This document shows, one piece after another, positions 1 through 5,755 of a DNA stretch of 5,922 bases (its first letter is position 1; each line of letters begins with the position of its first letter). The notes below the pieces were generated by a model. That model saw nothing but the letters and a program-made list of their open reading frames with translations. It searched no databases and was not told the DNA's origin. Source of the stretch: Burkholderiales bacterium (GTDB lineage Bacteria > Pseudomonadota > Gammaproteobacteria > Burkholderiales > SG8-39); contig JADLDQ010000181.1 of the NCBI GenBank assembly GCA_020846575.1, positions 1-5,922 of the forward strand, given 5' to 3'. The position numbers and the translations under genes were made by a program.

Positions 1-191
1 CAATCTCGCGACGATACGCGAGGGCTTCGCCCGGGATGCGAACATCAGGCATTTCGATCTTCACGTTCAAGTCCCGCATTGTGGCGTTCGAGGTCGGCGG
101 CGAGTATCGCCGGCGTCTGCAACGCGCCGGCGCTCGGCTTCTCGGCGGCGTATCGGAGCAAGCCCTTTCCGGCCTTGGAATCGCAGCGCAC
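1..191 (-). pseudogene. Possible frameshifted or overlapping coding remnant, partial at left edge
   Basis: I do not recognise this as a known family. On the minus strand an AAGGAG at 205-200 sits 8 bases before a GTG at 191. From there a 48-codon frame runs to a TGA at 47-45 and includes a protein-like stretch (KPSAGALQTPAILAADLERH). Its first two thirds have the G/C-rich third positions expected here, but the last ten or so codons do not. A different frame from ATG at 79 (begins MRDLNVKIEMPDVRIPGEAL) looks better from there to base 1 and stays open off the edge. The stop at 45 also overlaps another ATG as TGATG. This may be two overlapping genes or one gene broken by a frameshift near 80-90. 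The plus-strand frame at 36-221 covering the same bases has no recognisable content. Certainty is low: the signal is codon bias plus a good Shine-Dalgarno spacing. Confidence 0.25.
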
Positions 192-325
192 GACGCACGC
201 TCCTTCGATGACAGCGGCTGAATCTGCCGGCCTCTAAGACCGGCAACGCCGGCGGCAAGTTCAGTCGCGCAAAGGGGTGAATGCGGCGGTGAACCGACCC
301 ACCACCATGGGCGCGCGGGACGATC

Positions 326-340
326 TATACCACTTGGTGG
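326..340 (+). promoter_or_regulatory. Possible relic promoter/operator of the toxin-antitoxin operon
   Basis: TATACC at 326-331 overlaps a small palindrome, CCAC-ttg-GTGG (330-340), just before the toxin GTG start at 347. The GGTGG part (336-340) could also serve as a weak ribosome binding site. Antitoxins of this kind usually autoregulate by binding palindromes over their own promoter, so the placement fits, but no convincing -35 box is seen. The rest of 192-346 shows nothing I can name, apart from a weak GCCGG/CCGGC pair around 226-244. Confidence 0.25.
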
Positions 341-346
341 CACAAT

Positions 347-519
347 GTGCGTCTGCGGCAGGTATTCAAGACCCGCCATTTCGGCCGCCGGTCGCGCAAA
401 GCCGGCTGGTCGGACCGGGCGCTGTGTCAGGCGGTGGACGAAATGCATGGCGGCCGGGCTGGTCGATGTCGAGCCGGGCGGTGGCATCGTCAAGAGGCGC
501 GTGGCCGTTGCGGGAAGGT
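347..519 (+). pseudogene. RelE/HigB-like toxin remnant, frameshifted and truncated
   Basis: From a GTG at 347 the frame reads like the N-terminus of small RelE-superfamily toxins (RelE/HigB type, mRNA interferases): VFKTRHFGRRSRKAGWSDRA, then LCQAVDEMHGG. Near 450-456 the family resemblance moves to another frame, where GLVDVEPGGGIVKRRVAVAGR is the expected continuation (family pattern: G-L-I/V-D-A/V-x-L-G-G-G-x-x-K-x-R-V). Ten bases lie between the CAT and CTG codons at the junction, so this is a net +1 shift. The C-terminal half of the toxin (normally an R-T-L-V-A segment and an FGF/FxK segment) is absent; sequence passes directly into the antitoxin's helix-turn-helix. The active protein cannot be made. 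I infer the family from remembered motifs; no intact copy is in the window. Toxin-before-antitoxin order matches the HigBA arrangement. Confidence 0.6.
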
Positions 520-657
520 CAGACCGTCCTCGCCTCGTTGCTCAACACGAGTCTGTCGAGCGTATGCAAGTGGGAGGTCGGCGACAGGAAACCGAGCGGC
601 CCGTCGCTCAAACTCTTGCACCGCATCGAGCGCAAGGGGCTCGATGCGGTGATCTGA
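508..657 (+). pseudogene. XRE-type helix-turn-helix antitoxin remnant (C-terminal half)
   Basis: Codons 508-654 give LREGQTVLASLLNTSLSSVC followed by KWEVGDRKPSGPSLKLLHRI and ERKGLDAVI, then TGA at 655-657. This is the typical DNA-binding helix-turn-helix and C-terminus of antitoxins paired with RelE/HigB-like toxins (pattern VLAxLLNTSLSxVQKWExGxKxPSGPSLKLLxxIERKGL). The N-terminal half, which would bind the toxin, is missing. The same frame is open back to a GTG at 277 and would give a 126-residue product, but residues before about 508 are out-of-frame toxin and upstream DNA and show no family resemblance. A Cys (codon 565) stands where Gln or Arg is usual before KWE. The overlap with the toxin remnant around 508-519 marks the deletion junction. 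A shortened product might still be translated and bind DNA, but I treat it as a relic. Confidence 0.65.
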
Positions 658-709
658 AGCCTCTCCCGCCGGCGACGGTACGGCAGGAGTCTTTTCATCC
701 CAGCGAAAA

Positions 710-3064
710 ATGAACGGCGAACACGAACTTCACCAGGGCATCGGCGCGCCGGTACGGCGCAAGGAGGACCTGCGCTTTCTCACCGGCCGGGGCCGTTACG
801 CGGCCGACCACGACCTGCCGGGCATGGCGCATGCCGCGATGGTGCGCTCGCCCCACGCGCACGCGCGCATCCGCGCGATCGATGTCGGCGCCGCGCGCTC
901 GGCGCCCGGCGTGGTCGCCGTCTACACGGGCGCGGACTTCGCCGCCGCGGGCGGCAAGGCGATTCCCCACGAGGCGAGTCTGCAGGGCGCCGCCGATGTC
1001 GTTATCCGGGTGCGGCCCGGCGCCGGCGTGTTCATCGCGCCGCAGCCGGTGTTGCCCACGGACAGGGTGCGCTTCATCGGTGAGCCGGTGGCGATGGTGG
1101 TCGCCGAATCGGCGCACGCGGCGCGGGACGCGGCCGAGCGGGTGGAGGTCGACTACGAGGCGCTCCCGGCGGTGGCGATGGCGAGCGAGGCGCTCCAGCC
1201 GGGGGCGCCGCTGGTGTGGGACGAATGCGCTGGCAATCTGAGCGTGGACGGCGAGGTCGGCGACGAGGCGGCGGTCGCGACCGCGTTCGCGAAGGCGGCG
1301 CACGTCACGCGTCTTTCGACCTGGATACAACGGGTGACCGGGACGCCGATGGAGCCGCGCGCGGCGGTCGGCGACTACCACGGCGGCCGCTACTCCATCT
1401 GGGCCGGGACCGGCGTGGGCGTGGTGCGCGAGCGCCAGACGCTCGCGGGCGCGCTCGCCGTACCGGTGGAATCCTGCCGCGCGCTGTGCGGCGACATGGG
1501 GGGCAACTTCGGCACGCGTAACGCCTTTCCCTCCGAGTACGCGCTGCTGCCGTTTGCCGCGCGGCGCATCGGGCGGCCGGTGAAATGGGTCGGGGACCGG
1601 CAGGAGTGCTTCCTCAGCGACTACCAGGGGCGCGACCTCGAGGTCCAGGCGCAGCTCGCCCTGGATGCCCAGGGCAACTTCCTCGGGTTGCGCGGCACCA
1701 ACATCAGCAACCTCGGCGCCTACAGCGCCTTCTTCACGCCGCTGCGCAAGGGCCTGGGCATCATGTCCGGGGTGTATCGCATCCCGGCCGTGCACTTCCG
1801 CGGCCTGGGCGCTCTCTCGCACACGGCTCCCACGACGCCCTACCGCAGCGCCGGCAGACCGGAGGCGATCTTCGTCATCGAGCGCCTGATCGACCTGGCG
1901 GCCGGCGAACTCGGTATCGATCCGGTGGCGCTTCGCCGGCGCAACCTCATCCCGCCCGAAGCCTTCCCCTACACCAACGGCGTGGGCGTTACCTACGACA
2001 ACGGCGAATACGAGAAGAGCATGGACGCCGCGCTCGCCCTGGCGGACTGGAAGGGCTTCGAGGCGCGCCGCACCGCTTCGCGCGCACGCGGCCTCGCGCG
2101 CGGCATAGGCATCGCCAATTACATCGAGGGCGCGGGCGGCGCGCCGCGCGAGCGGGCCGAGATCACGGTCGAGTCGCGCGGGCGCGTGGAGCTGGTGCTC
2201 GGCACCATGAACAGCGGCCAGGGCCACGAGACGAGCTTCGCGCAGCTCCTCACCGAGTGGCTGGGTGTGCCTTTCGACAGCGTGGACTTCGTCGCCCACG
2301 ACACCGACCGGGTCGCGGCCGGCGGCGGCTCGCACTCCGGACGCTCGATGCGCATCGCGAGCCTGGCGATCGGCATCGCCTGCGACGCCATCGTGGACAA
2401 GGGCAGGCGCATCGCCGCGCAGCTCTTCGAGGCGAACCCGAAGGACATCGAATTCGCCCGCGGGGTATTCACCGTCGCCGGCACCGACCGGCGCATCGGC
2501 ATCTTCGAGGTCGCGCGCGCCGCCGAGACGCAAACCGGCCTGCGCGATGAGCTGCGCGGGCGTCTGGACGGCGTCGGCGACTACACGGTATCGGTCGGCG
2601 CCCATCCCTGCGGCAGCCACGTCTGCGAAGTCGAGGTCGATCCGGAGACCGGCGTGGTGCGGATCGTGGGCTGGTCGGCGATCGACGACGTGGGGCGCGC
2701 GGTGAACCCGCTCATCCTCCATGGTCAGACGCACGGGGCGACCGCGCAGGGCATCGGGCAGGCGCTGCTGGAGAACTGCCATTACGAGCGCGCCAGCGGC
2801 CAGCTGCTGTCCGCTTCGTTTCTGGACTACGCTATCCCGCGCGCCGACGACCTGCCCTCGTTCGCCTGCGGCCTGGTGGAGGTACCGGCGGCCAGCCACC
2901 GCTACGGCATCCGTCCCGGCGGCGAGGGCGGCACCACCCCGGCGCTGGGTGCGGTGGTCAACGCGGTGGTGGATGCGCTCTCGTTCCTGGGCGTGCGTCA
3001 CGTCGAGATGCCCGCCACACCCGAGCGGGTGTGGCGGGCGATCCAGGCGGCGAAGGCGGCCTGA
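710..3064 (+). CDS. Xanthine dehydrogenase family molybdopterin-binding (large) subunit
   Basis: This is a 784-residue catalytic subunit of the molybdenum hydroxylase family (xanthine dehydrogenase, aldehyde oxidase, CO dehydrogenase-like CoxL). Such subunits hydroxylate a C-H bond of an aldehyde or N-heterocycle at a molybdopterin cytosine dinucleotide centre and pass electrons to [2Fe-2S] and FAD subunits, usually in the cytoplasm. Visible domains: an a/b hammerhead domain at about residues 20-150, then two molybdopterin-binding domains (about 165-420 and 440-720). Motifs: QRVTGTPMEPR 207-217, DMGGNFGTR from 262, PYRSAGRPEA 377-386, NSGQGH 501-506, AQGIGQ 679-684, and GEGG 738-741 with E739 as the expected catalytic glutamate. 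Ser380 replaces the Cys of form I CO dehydrogenase (AYRCSFR), so this is not a Cu-Mo CO dehydrogenase; it resembles form II-like enzymes (AYRGAGR). Substrate unknown. The start at 710 is the only one that keeps the N-terminus; AGGAG at 685-689 is 20 bases away, so its ribosome binding site is poor. No small or FAD subunit gene adjoins it. Length is normal and the frame is intact. Confidence 0.93.
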   Translation: MNGEHELHQGIGAPVRRKEDLRFLTGRGRYAADHDLPGMAHAAMVRSPHAHARIRAIDVGAARSAPGVVAVYTGADFAAAGGKAIPHEASLQGAADVVIRVRPGAGVFIAPQPVLPTDRVRFIGEPVAMVVAESAHAARDAAERVEVDYEALPAVAMASEALQPGAPLVWDECAGNLSVDGEVGDEAAVATAFAKAAHVTRLSTWIQRVTGTPMEPRAAVGDYHGGRYSIWAGTGVGVVRERQTLAGALAVPVESCRALCGDMGGNFGTRNAFPSEYALLPFAARRIGRPVKWVGDRQECFLSDYQGRDLEVQAQLALDAQGNFLGLRGTNISNLGAYSAFFTPLRKGLGIMSGVYRIPAVHFRGLGALSHTAPTTPYRSAGRPEAIFVIERLIDLAAGELGIDPVALRRRNLIPPEAFPYTNGVGVTYDNGEYEKSMDAALALADWKGFEARRTASRARGLARGIGIANYIEGAGGAPRERAEITVESRGRVELVLGTMNSGQGHETSFAQLLTEWLGVPFDSVDFVAHDTDRVAAGGGSHSGRSMRIASLAIGIACDAIVDKGRRIAAQLFEANPKDIEFARGVFTVAGTDRRIGIFEVARAAETQTGLRDELRGRLDGVGDYTVSVGAHPCGSHVCEVEVDPETGVVRIVGWSAIDDVGRAVNPLILHGQTHGATAQGIGQALLENCHYERASGQLLSASFLDYAIPRADDLPSFACGLVEVPAASHRYGIRPGGEGGTTPALGAVVNAVVDALSFLGVRHVEMPATPERVWRAIQAAKAA
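3010..3039. repeat. Perfect 14+14 bp inverted repeat inside the 3' end of the molybdoenzyme gene
   Basis: GCCCGCCACACCCG at 3010-3023 is mirrored exactly by CGGGTGTGGCGGGC at 3026-3039, with only AG between. In RNA this gives a very stable GC-rich stem of 12 bp with a GAGC tetraloop. It ends 22 bases before the stop codon and encodes the conserved-looking C-terminal stretch MPATPERVWRAI. It could act as a 3' stabilising hairpin or a two-way transcriptional block facing the convergent gene, or be a coincidence of codon choice. No T-run follows on either strand, so it is not a canonical terminator. Confidence 0.8.
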
Positions 3065-3206
3065 TCGCGACCGCACGCTCGATCGCGAGCGCGGGGCTGA
3101 TCTTGATCGCGGGCCGGATCGGGACTGCGGGCCTGATCGTGATCGCCGGTTCGATCGCGGTCGCGGATTCGATCGCGATGGCGGATTCGATCGCGATGGC
3201 GACCGC
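3063..3206. repeat. Array of eight degenerate 18-bp tandem repeats built from hexamers
   Basis: GATC occurs at exactly 3063, 3081, 3099, 3117, 3135, 3153, 3171 and 3189, giving eight consecutive 18-bp units with no indel. Each unit is three hexamers, approximately GATCGC-GATCGC-GGATTC; extra GATC copies at 3105 and 3141 show the 6-bp sub-period. Units 6-8 are most alike: GGATTCGATCGCGATGGC is repeated exactly at 3165-3182 and 3183-3200. Units 1-4 are more diverged. The array starts inside the molybdoenzyme stop codon and ends about a dozen bases before the stop of the convergent gene, so it fills almost all of the intergenic space. Because the unit is a multiple of three, several frames stay open through it (Asp-Arg or Ser-Arg rich on paper); none belongs to a real gene here. 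It is not a CRISPR array, as there are no spacers. Confidence 0.85.
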
Positions 3207-3218
3207 CGGTTGAATCGA

Positions 3219-4904
3219 TCAGCCGGGGTTCGGATCCGACCCGGCCAGCGCCCAGCGACCTTCCCGTTCGGCGACCCGCCGTTCGTCGCGCAGCTTGAAC
3301 AGATGTGCCGCGAGCGAGCGCGCTGCGATCGCGTGCATGCGCTGCGGCACGTCGTCGTAGACGCCGGGGAGCAGCGCCTCGATCGAGGCTGCGCCGCGGG
3401 CCTGGAGCGCCGCGAGCACCTTGTTCTCCCGCGCAAGGCGGTGCAGCAGCACCCGCTCGACCATCTCGTGCGGCCGGCCCATGAGAAACCCGTGACCCGG
3501 GGCGATCCAGTCGAAGTCCTCGGCAAGCAGGCTCCTCAGGCTCGCCAGGTAGGCGGCCATGTCGCCGTCGGGCGGGTTGATCACCACCGTCGAGCCCTGC
3601 ATCAGGTGATCGCCGGTGAACAGCATGCGCTCGCCTTCGTCGAGGAAGCACAGCTGGTTCGAGGCGTGGCCCGGGGTGTGCAGCACCCGCAGCGCGCAGC
3701 CGCCGGCCTGGAGCCGCTCGCCGTGCGCCAGTTCGCGCGCCGGGGCGAAGCTCGGGTCCTGGCGCTCGGGATGGCGCGCGCGCATGCCGAGCACGGGTGC
3801 GCCGGTGCGCGCGGCCAGCAGCGCGGCGCCCGGGGAGTGGTCCAGGTGGGTGTGGGTGCACAGGATCCAGCGCACCGGGCCCGGTGCGACCTCGAGGATC
3901 GCGCGCAGGTGGGCGGGGTCGTCGGGTCCCGGGTCGATCACCGCCACCGCGCAATCCGCGTCGCCGAGCAGGTAGGTGTTGGTGCCGGGACCGGTCATCA
4001 CACTGGGGTTGGGCGCGGTGAGGCGCAGCAAGCGGGGACCCAGGCGCACCGGCGCCCCCGGCAGGATCTCGTAGGAGGCGCTGCCGCTGCCCTCGGGATC
4101 GAGCCTGCCGGCCTCGGCGTACGCGTGGTCACCGGGCATGAGCAGCTTCGGGCCGTCGCGGCCGGTGGCGGGCCGCGGCGTCATCGCGGGCATCGGCCGC
4201 GGGGTGCGCGCGTACTCGATCGCCTCGGCAGTTCGGCTGAATTTCGCCAGCAGCTCCAGCGTCTTCACCGTCGGAAACAGCAACCCCATCGACCCGCGCG
4301 CGTGCCGTTCGAGGGCGGCGCGCGGCGTGATCCACTGGTGCGCGACAGTCTCGATCGCGTCGTGCATCGGCTGCTGGTGCTCGGGCAGCACCGCGAGGAA
4401 GAAGCGGGTGTCGTAGCGCCGCGCCCGGCCTGCCTGCGTGATCCAGCGAGCGAGGTACTCGAGCCGGTCCGCGGCCAGCCGCAGGCCGAGCGAAGCGACC
4501 ACGCAGGAGAAGCTCGTGTCCCCGCGCAGCAGCGCGCGGCGCAGCTCGGGCGCGTCGTCGCTCGCGACGGGGGCGTCCAGGCGCACCAGGCCGGCGCCGG
4601 CGTAGGCATAGAGCAATCCCGCCTCCTCGAAGCATTCGCGAATCGCGCACACCCAGTGGGCGAGGCCGCCGGCGGGCAGGTCGAGGCGGCGGCAGGCCTG
4701 CGCGTCGTCCAACCCGTCGCAGGCCGGGGCTAGCGCGGCGTCCGCGGGGTCGAGCGCGCCGCCCGGGAACACGTGCATGCCCCCGGCGAAGTCCATCTGC
4801 CTGGTGCGATGCATCAGCAGCACCTCCATGCCGCGCTCGCCATCGCGGGCGACCACCACGGTGGCGGCCGCTCGGATACCTTCAGATCGCGCGCCAGTGC
4901 TCAT
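3219..4904 (-). CDS. Nudix hydrolase / metallo-beta-lactamase fold fusion with winged helix
   Basis: The 561-residue protein has three parts. Residues about 9-240 are a Nudix domain of the NUDT19 type: MHVFPGGALDPAD (43-55), then a long insertion, then RECFEEAGLL (89-98), which supplies the metal-binding RExxEE core. NUDT19-type enzymes cleave CoA and acyl-CoA pyrophosphates. Residues about 283-475 are a metallo-beta-lactamase fold with a full dinuclear metal set: HTHLDH (H351, H353, D355, H356), TPGH (H413), TGDH (D432) and PGHG (H471). Residues about 480-561 look like the winged-helix tail of LACTB2-like proteins, some of which cut single-stranded RNA; others act as thioesterases or glyoxalase II-like hydrolases. 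True substrates are unknown; a cytoplasmic CoA or acyl-thioester housekeeping role is my inference. ATG 4904 is preferred over GTG 4991 because the Nudix domain begins just after it and the 29-residue extension has no family character. No strong ribosome binding site is seen. It is convergent with the molybdoenzyme. Confidence 0.9.
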   Translation of the reverse strand: MSTGARSEGIRAAATVVVARDGERGMEVLLMHRTRQMDFAGGMHVFPGGALDPADAALAPACDGLDDAQACRRLDLPAGGLAHWVCAIRECFEEAGLLYAYAGAGLVRLDAPVASDDAPELRRALLRGDTSFSCVVASLGLRLAADRLEYLARWITQAGRARRYDTRFFLAVLPEHQQPMHDAIETVAHQWITPRAALERHARGSMGLLFPTVKTLELLAKFSRTAEAIEYARTPRPMPAMTPRPATGRDGPKLLMPGDHAYAEAGRLDPEGSGSASYEILPGAPVRLGPRLLRLTAPNPSVMTGPGTNTYLLGDADCAVAVIDPGPDDPAHLRAILEVAPGPVRWILCTHTHLDHSPGAALLAARTGAPVLGMRARHPERQDPSFAPARELAHGERLQAGGCALRVLHTPGHASNQLCFLDEGERMLFTGDHLMQGSTVVINPPDGDMAAYLASLRSLLAEDFDWIAPGHGFLMGRPHEMVERVLLHRLARENKVLAALQARGAASIEALLPGVYDDVPQRMHAIAARSLAAHLFKLRDERRVAEREGRWALAGSDPNPG

Positions 4905-5350
4905 CGCTTTGCACAGTCGTTTCGCGCCAGGCGCATGGCGGCAATGCGGCGCATGGGGCGGCTCTTCGGCCCCGCGTCCCGATGAGCGCACCGCGCTCTT
5001 CGCGCCGGCGCAGGACGTGGCCTTCGGGATGCCGTTCGCTCATGTGGTGATCGCTGCGCACGGTGGGCCGGGAAGCTGCTGCGCGGCCGCTCATCTCGCA
5101 TTGTTGCAGAAAGCCGGCGCGTGGCCCTGCCGCCTGCGCCTCTTGGTCCCGGTACCCGCGCTGTTCACGAGGCAATTCACGGGTGGCTGCGCGCGAGGCG
5201 CCGCGGCGGCGCGCAGCGCGCGCGCCGATACCGCACCCGGGCCTGCGGCGGTTCGGAATTGTCCGGACCATTGGCCTGTTGGGACGCCTTTGCCGGCGCC
5301 GGCGGCGAAGCCGCGCGTGCAAGCCGCTGGTGATGTGCGTCCGAAACGCC
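4905..5350. other. Intergenic stretch without a convincing gene
   Basis: About 450 bases lie between the divergent starts of the Nudix-MBL gene (minus) and the small membrane-protein gene (plus). Frames open across it (for example 4777-5532 plus and 4882-5322 minus) give Arg/Ala/Pro-rich products with no domain-like pattern, so I reject them. It should contain the promoter of the Nudix-MBL gene, but no clear -10 is visible upstream of 4904. Small-scale structure includes a direct repeat GGCGCATGG (4930-4938 and 4948-4956, 18 bases apart), ATGAGCG/CGCTCAT arms at 4982-4988 and 5037-5043, very GC-rich self-complementary DNA around 5195-5230, and the inverted repeat at 5250-5269. I found no tRNA or recognisable structured RNA. 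Confidence 0.5.
5250..5269. repeat. Short inverted repeat, possible operator or hairpin
   Basis: GGTTCGGA (5250-5257) and TCCGGACC (5262-5269) are inverted with one mismatch that would be a G-U pair in RNA, around ATTG. It lies about 80 bases upstream of the -10 at 5351. A regulator-binding role is possible, but nothing in the window names a partner. Confidence 0.35.
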
Positions 5351-5356
5351 TAAAAT
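5328..5356 (+). promoter_or_regulatory. Probable promoter of the small membrane-protein gene
   Basis: TAAAAT at 5351-5356 is a good sigma-70 type -10 in otherwise GC-rich DNA. With a 17-base spacer the -35 would be TGGTGA at 5328-5333, a poor match to TTGACA. The -10 sits inside an inverted repeat, ACGCC (5346-5350) and GGCGT (5360-5364), which could bind a repressor across the melting region. Transcription would start near 5363 and leave a leader of about 70 bases before the ATG at 5433. Confidence 0.5.
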
Positions 5357-5422
5357 ACGGGCGTTCGCACGCGGACCCCGTTTCAGCCCGCGTTCCAATA
5401 AATCGCGTTGAAACTTTGTTCC

Positions 5423-5427
5423 GGAGG
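5423..5427 (+). promoter_or_regulatory. Strong ribosome binding site
   Basis: GGAGG lies 5 bases before ATG 5433 and fixes the start of the small membrane-protein gene. It is the best Shine-Dalgarno sequence serving an intact gene in the window, suggesting efficient translation. Confidence 0.8.
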
Positions 5428-5432
5428 TACCC

Positions 5433-5645
5433 ATGGCCCGTATTTCCGCTGCCGCCCTTTCCCTGCTCTCCTTCGTCTTTTCGCTGGCCTTCGCGGCCGA
5501 GGAAGCCGAACCGCCTCTGGAGGCGAACATGACCGCCGTGTGGGCGTTCGGTATCGTCGTGGTGGTCTGCATCGCCTGGTTCGTGTGGTACACGATGAGG
5601 AACGAGAAGAAGCCCGAGAGCGAGAAGGAAGGCGAGAAGTTCTGA
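5433..5645 (+). CDS. Small secreted/membrane-anchored protein, function unknown
   Basis: The 70-residue product begins with a signal-peptide-like segment (R3, hydrophobic 4-18, and SLAFA ending at residue 21 as a cleavage site). A short acidic, proline-containing linker (EEAEPPLEAN, 23-32) follows, then one strong membrane helix at about 34-54 (AVWAFGIVVVVCIAWFVWYT), and a charged tail RNEKKPESEKEGEKF. By the positive-inside rule, the mature protein would sit with a very short periplasmic N-terminus and a cytoplasmic tail. If the signal is not cleaved, it would be a two-helix hairpin with both ends inside. I do not recognise the family; the layout resembles small accessory subunits of membrane complexes, but nothing here names a partner. 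Start, ribosome binding site, hydrophobic pattern and stop make it a convincing real gene. It has its own promoter and faces a convergent gene across a hairpin. Confidence 0.85.
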   Translation: MARISAAALSLLSFVFSLAFAAEEAEPPLEANMTAVWAFGIVVVVCIAWFVWYTMRNEKKPESEKEGEKF

Positions 5646-5685
5646 GCATCCCGATCAGGGGAAGGCTGCACATTCTTTCCAGGAA

Positions 5686-5711
5686 CCTGCCTCGCTCGGG
5701 CGCGAGGCAGG
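5686..5711. terminator. Hairpin between convergent genes, likely bidirectional terminator
   Basis: CCTGCCTCGC (5686-5695) pairs perfectly with GCGAGGCAGG (5702-5711) around the loop TCGGGC. It lies 41 bases after the stop of the small membrane-protein gene and 45 bases beyond the stop of the convergent right-edge gene, where a shared terminator is expected. Neither side has a proper T-run (the plus side continues CGGTTCAGG), so it is not a textbook intrinsic terminator; it may stop transcription partly or protect 3' ends. Confidence 0.7.
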
Positions 5712-5755
5712 CGGTTCAGGGGTTCTGAGCTGCGGCGGCACTGCCGTCCCGGGCC

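Noticed and set aside
36..221. 61-codon plus-strand gene at the left edge
   Set aside because: No ribosome binding site or recognisable pattern; the opposite strand has better codon bias and a well-placed Shine-Dalgarno.
277..657. Intact 126-residue transcriptional regulator
   Set aside because: Only the last 49 or so residues match an antitoxin helix-turn-helix; the part before 508 is out-of-frame toxin and upstream sequence.
710..3064. Aerobic CO dehydrogenase form I (coxL)
   Set aside because: The diagnostic AYRCSFR loop is absent; PYRSAGR has Ser where the copper-binding Cys would be, and no coxM/coxS genes adjoin.
3063..3206. CRISPR array
   Set aside because: Units are contiguous 18-mers with a 6-bp sub-period; there are no unique spacers, no typical repeat length and no cas genes.
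695..3526. 943-codon open frame on the minus strand across the molybdoenzyme gene and the repeat array
   Set aside because: It lies antisense to a gene with clear family motifs, is Arg/Ala/Asp/His-rich without domain-like pattern, and is the expected by-product of high GC at third positions.
2721..4733. 670-codon open frame on the plus strand across the repeat array and the Nudix-MBL gene
   Set aside because: It is antisense to metal-binding motifs on the other strand and has only low-complexity Arg/Gly/Ala composition; the repeats keep it open because their unit is a multiple of three.
4905..4991. 29-residue N-terminal extension of the Nudix-MBL protein from GTG 4991
   Set aside because: The extra residues are Arg/Pro/His-rich with no family pattern, and ATG 4904 sits directly before the Nudix domain.
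4777..5532. 251-codon plus-strand gene covering the intergenic region
   Set aside because: It starts antisense to the Nudix domain, overlaps the small membrane-protein gene in another frame, and has no coherent protein pattern.
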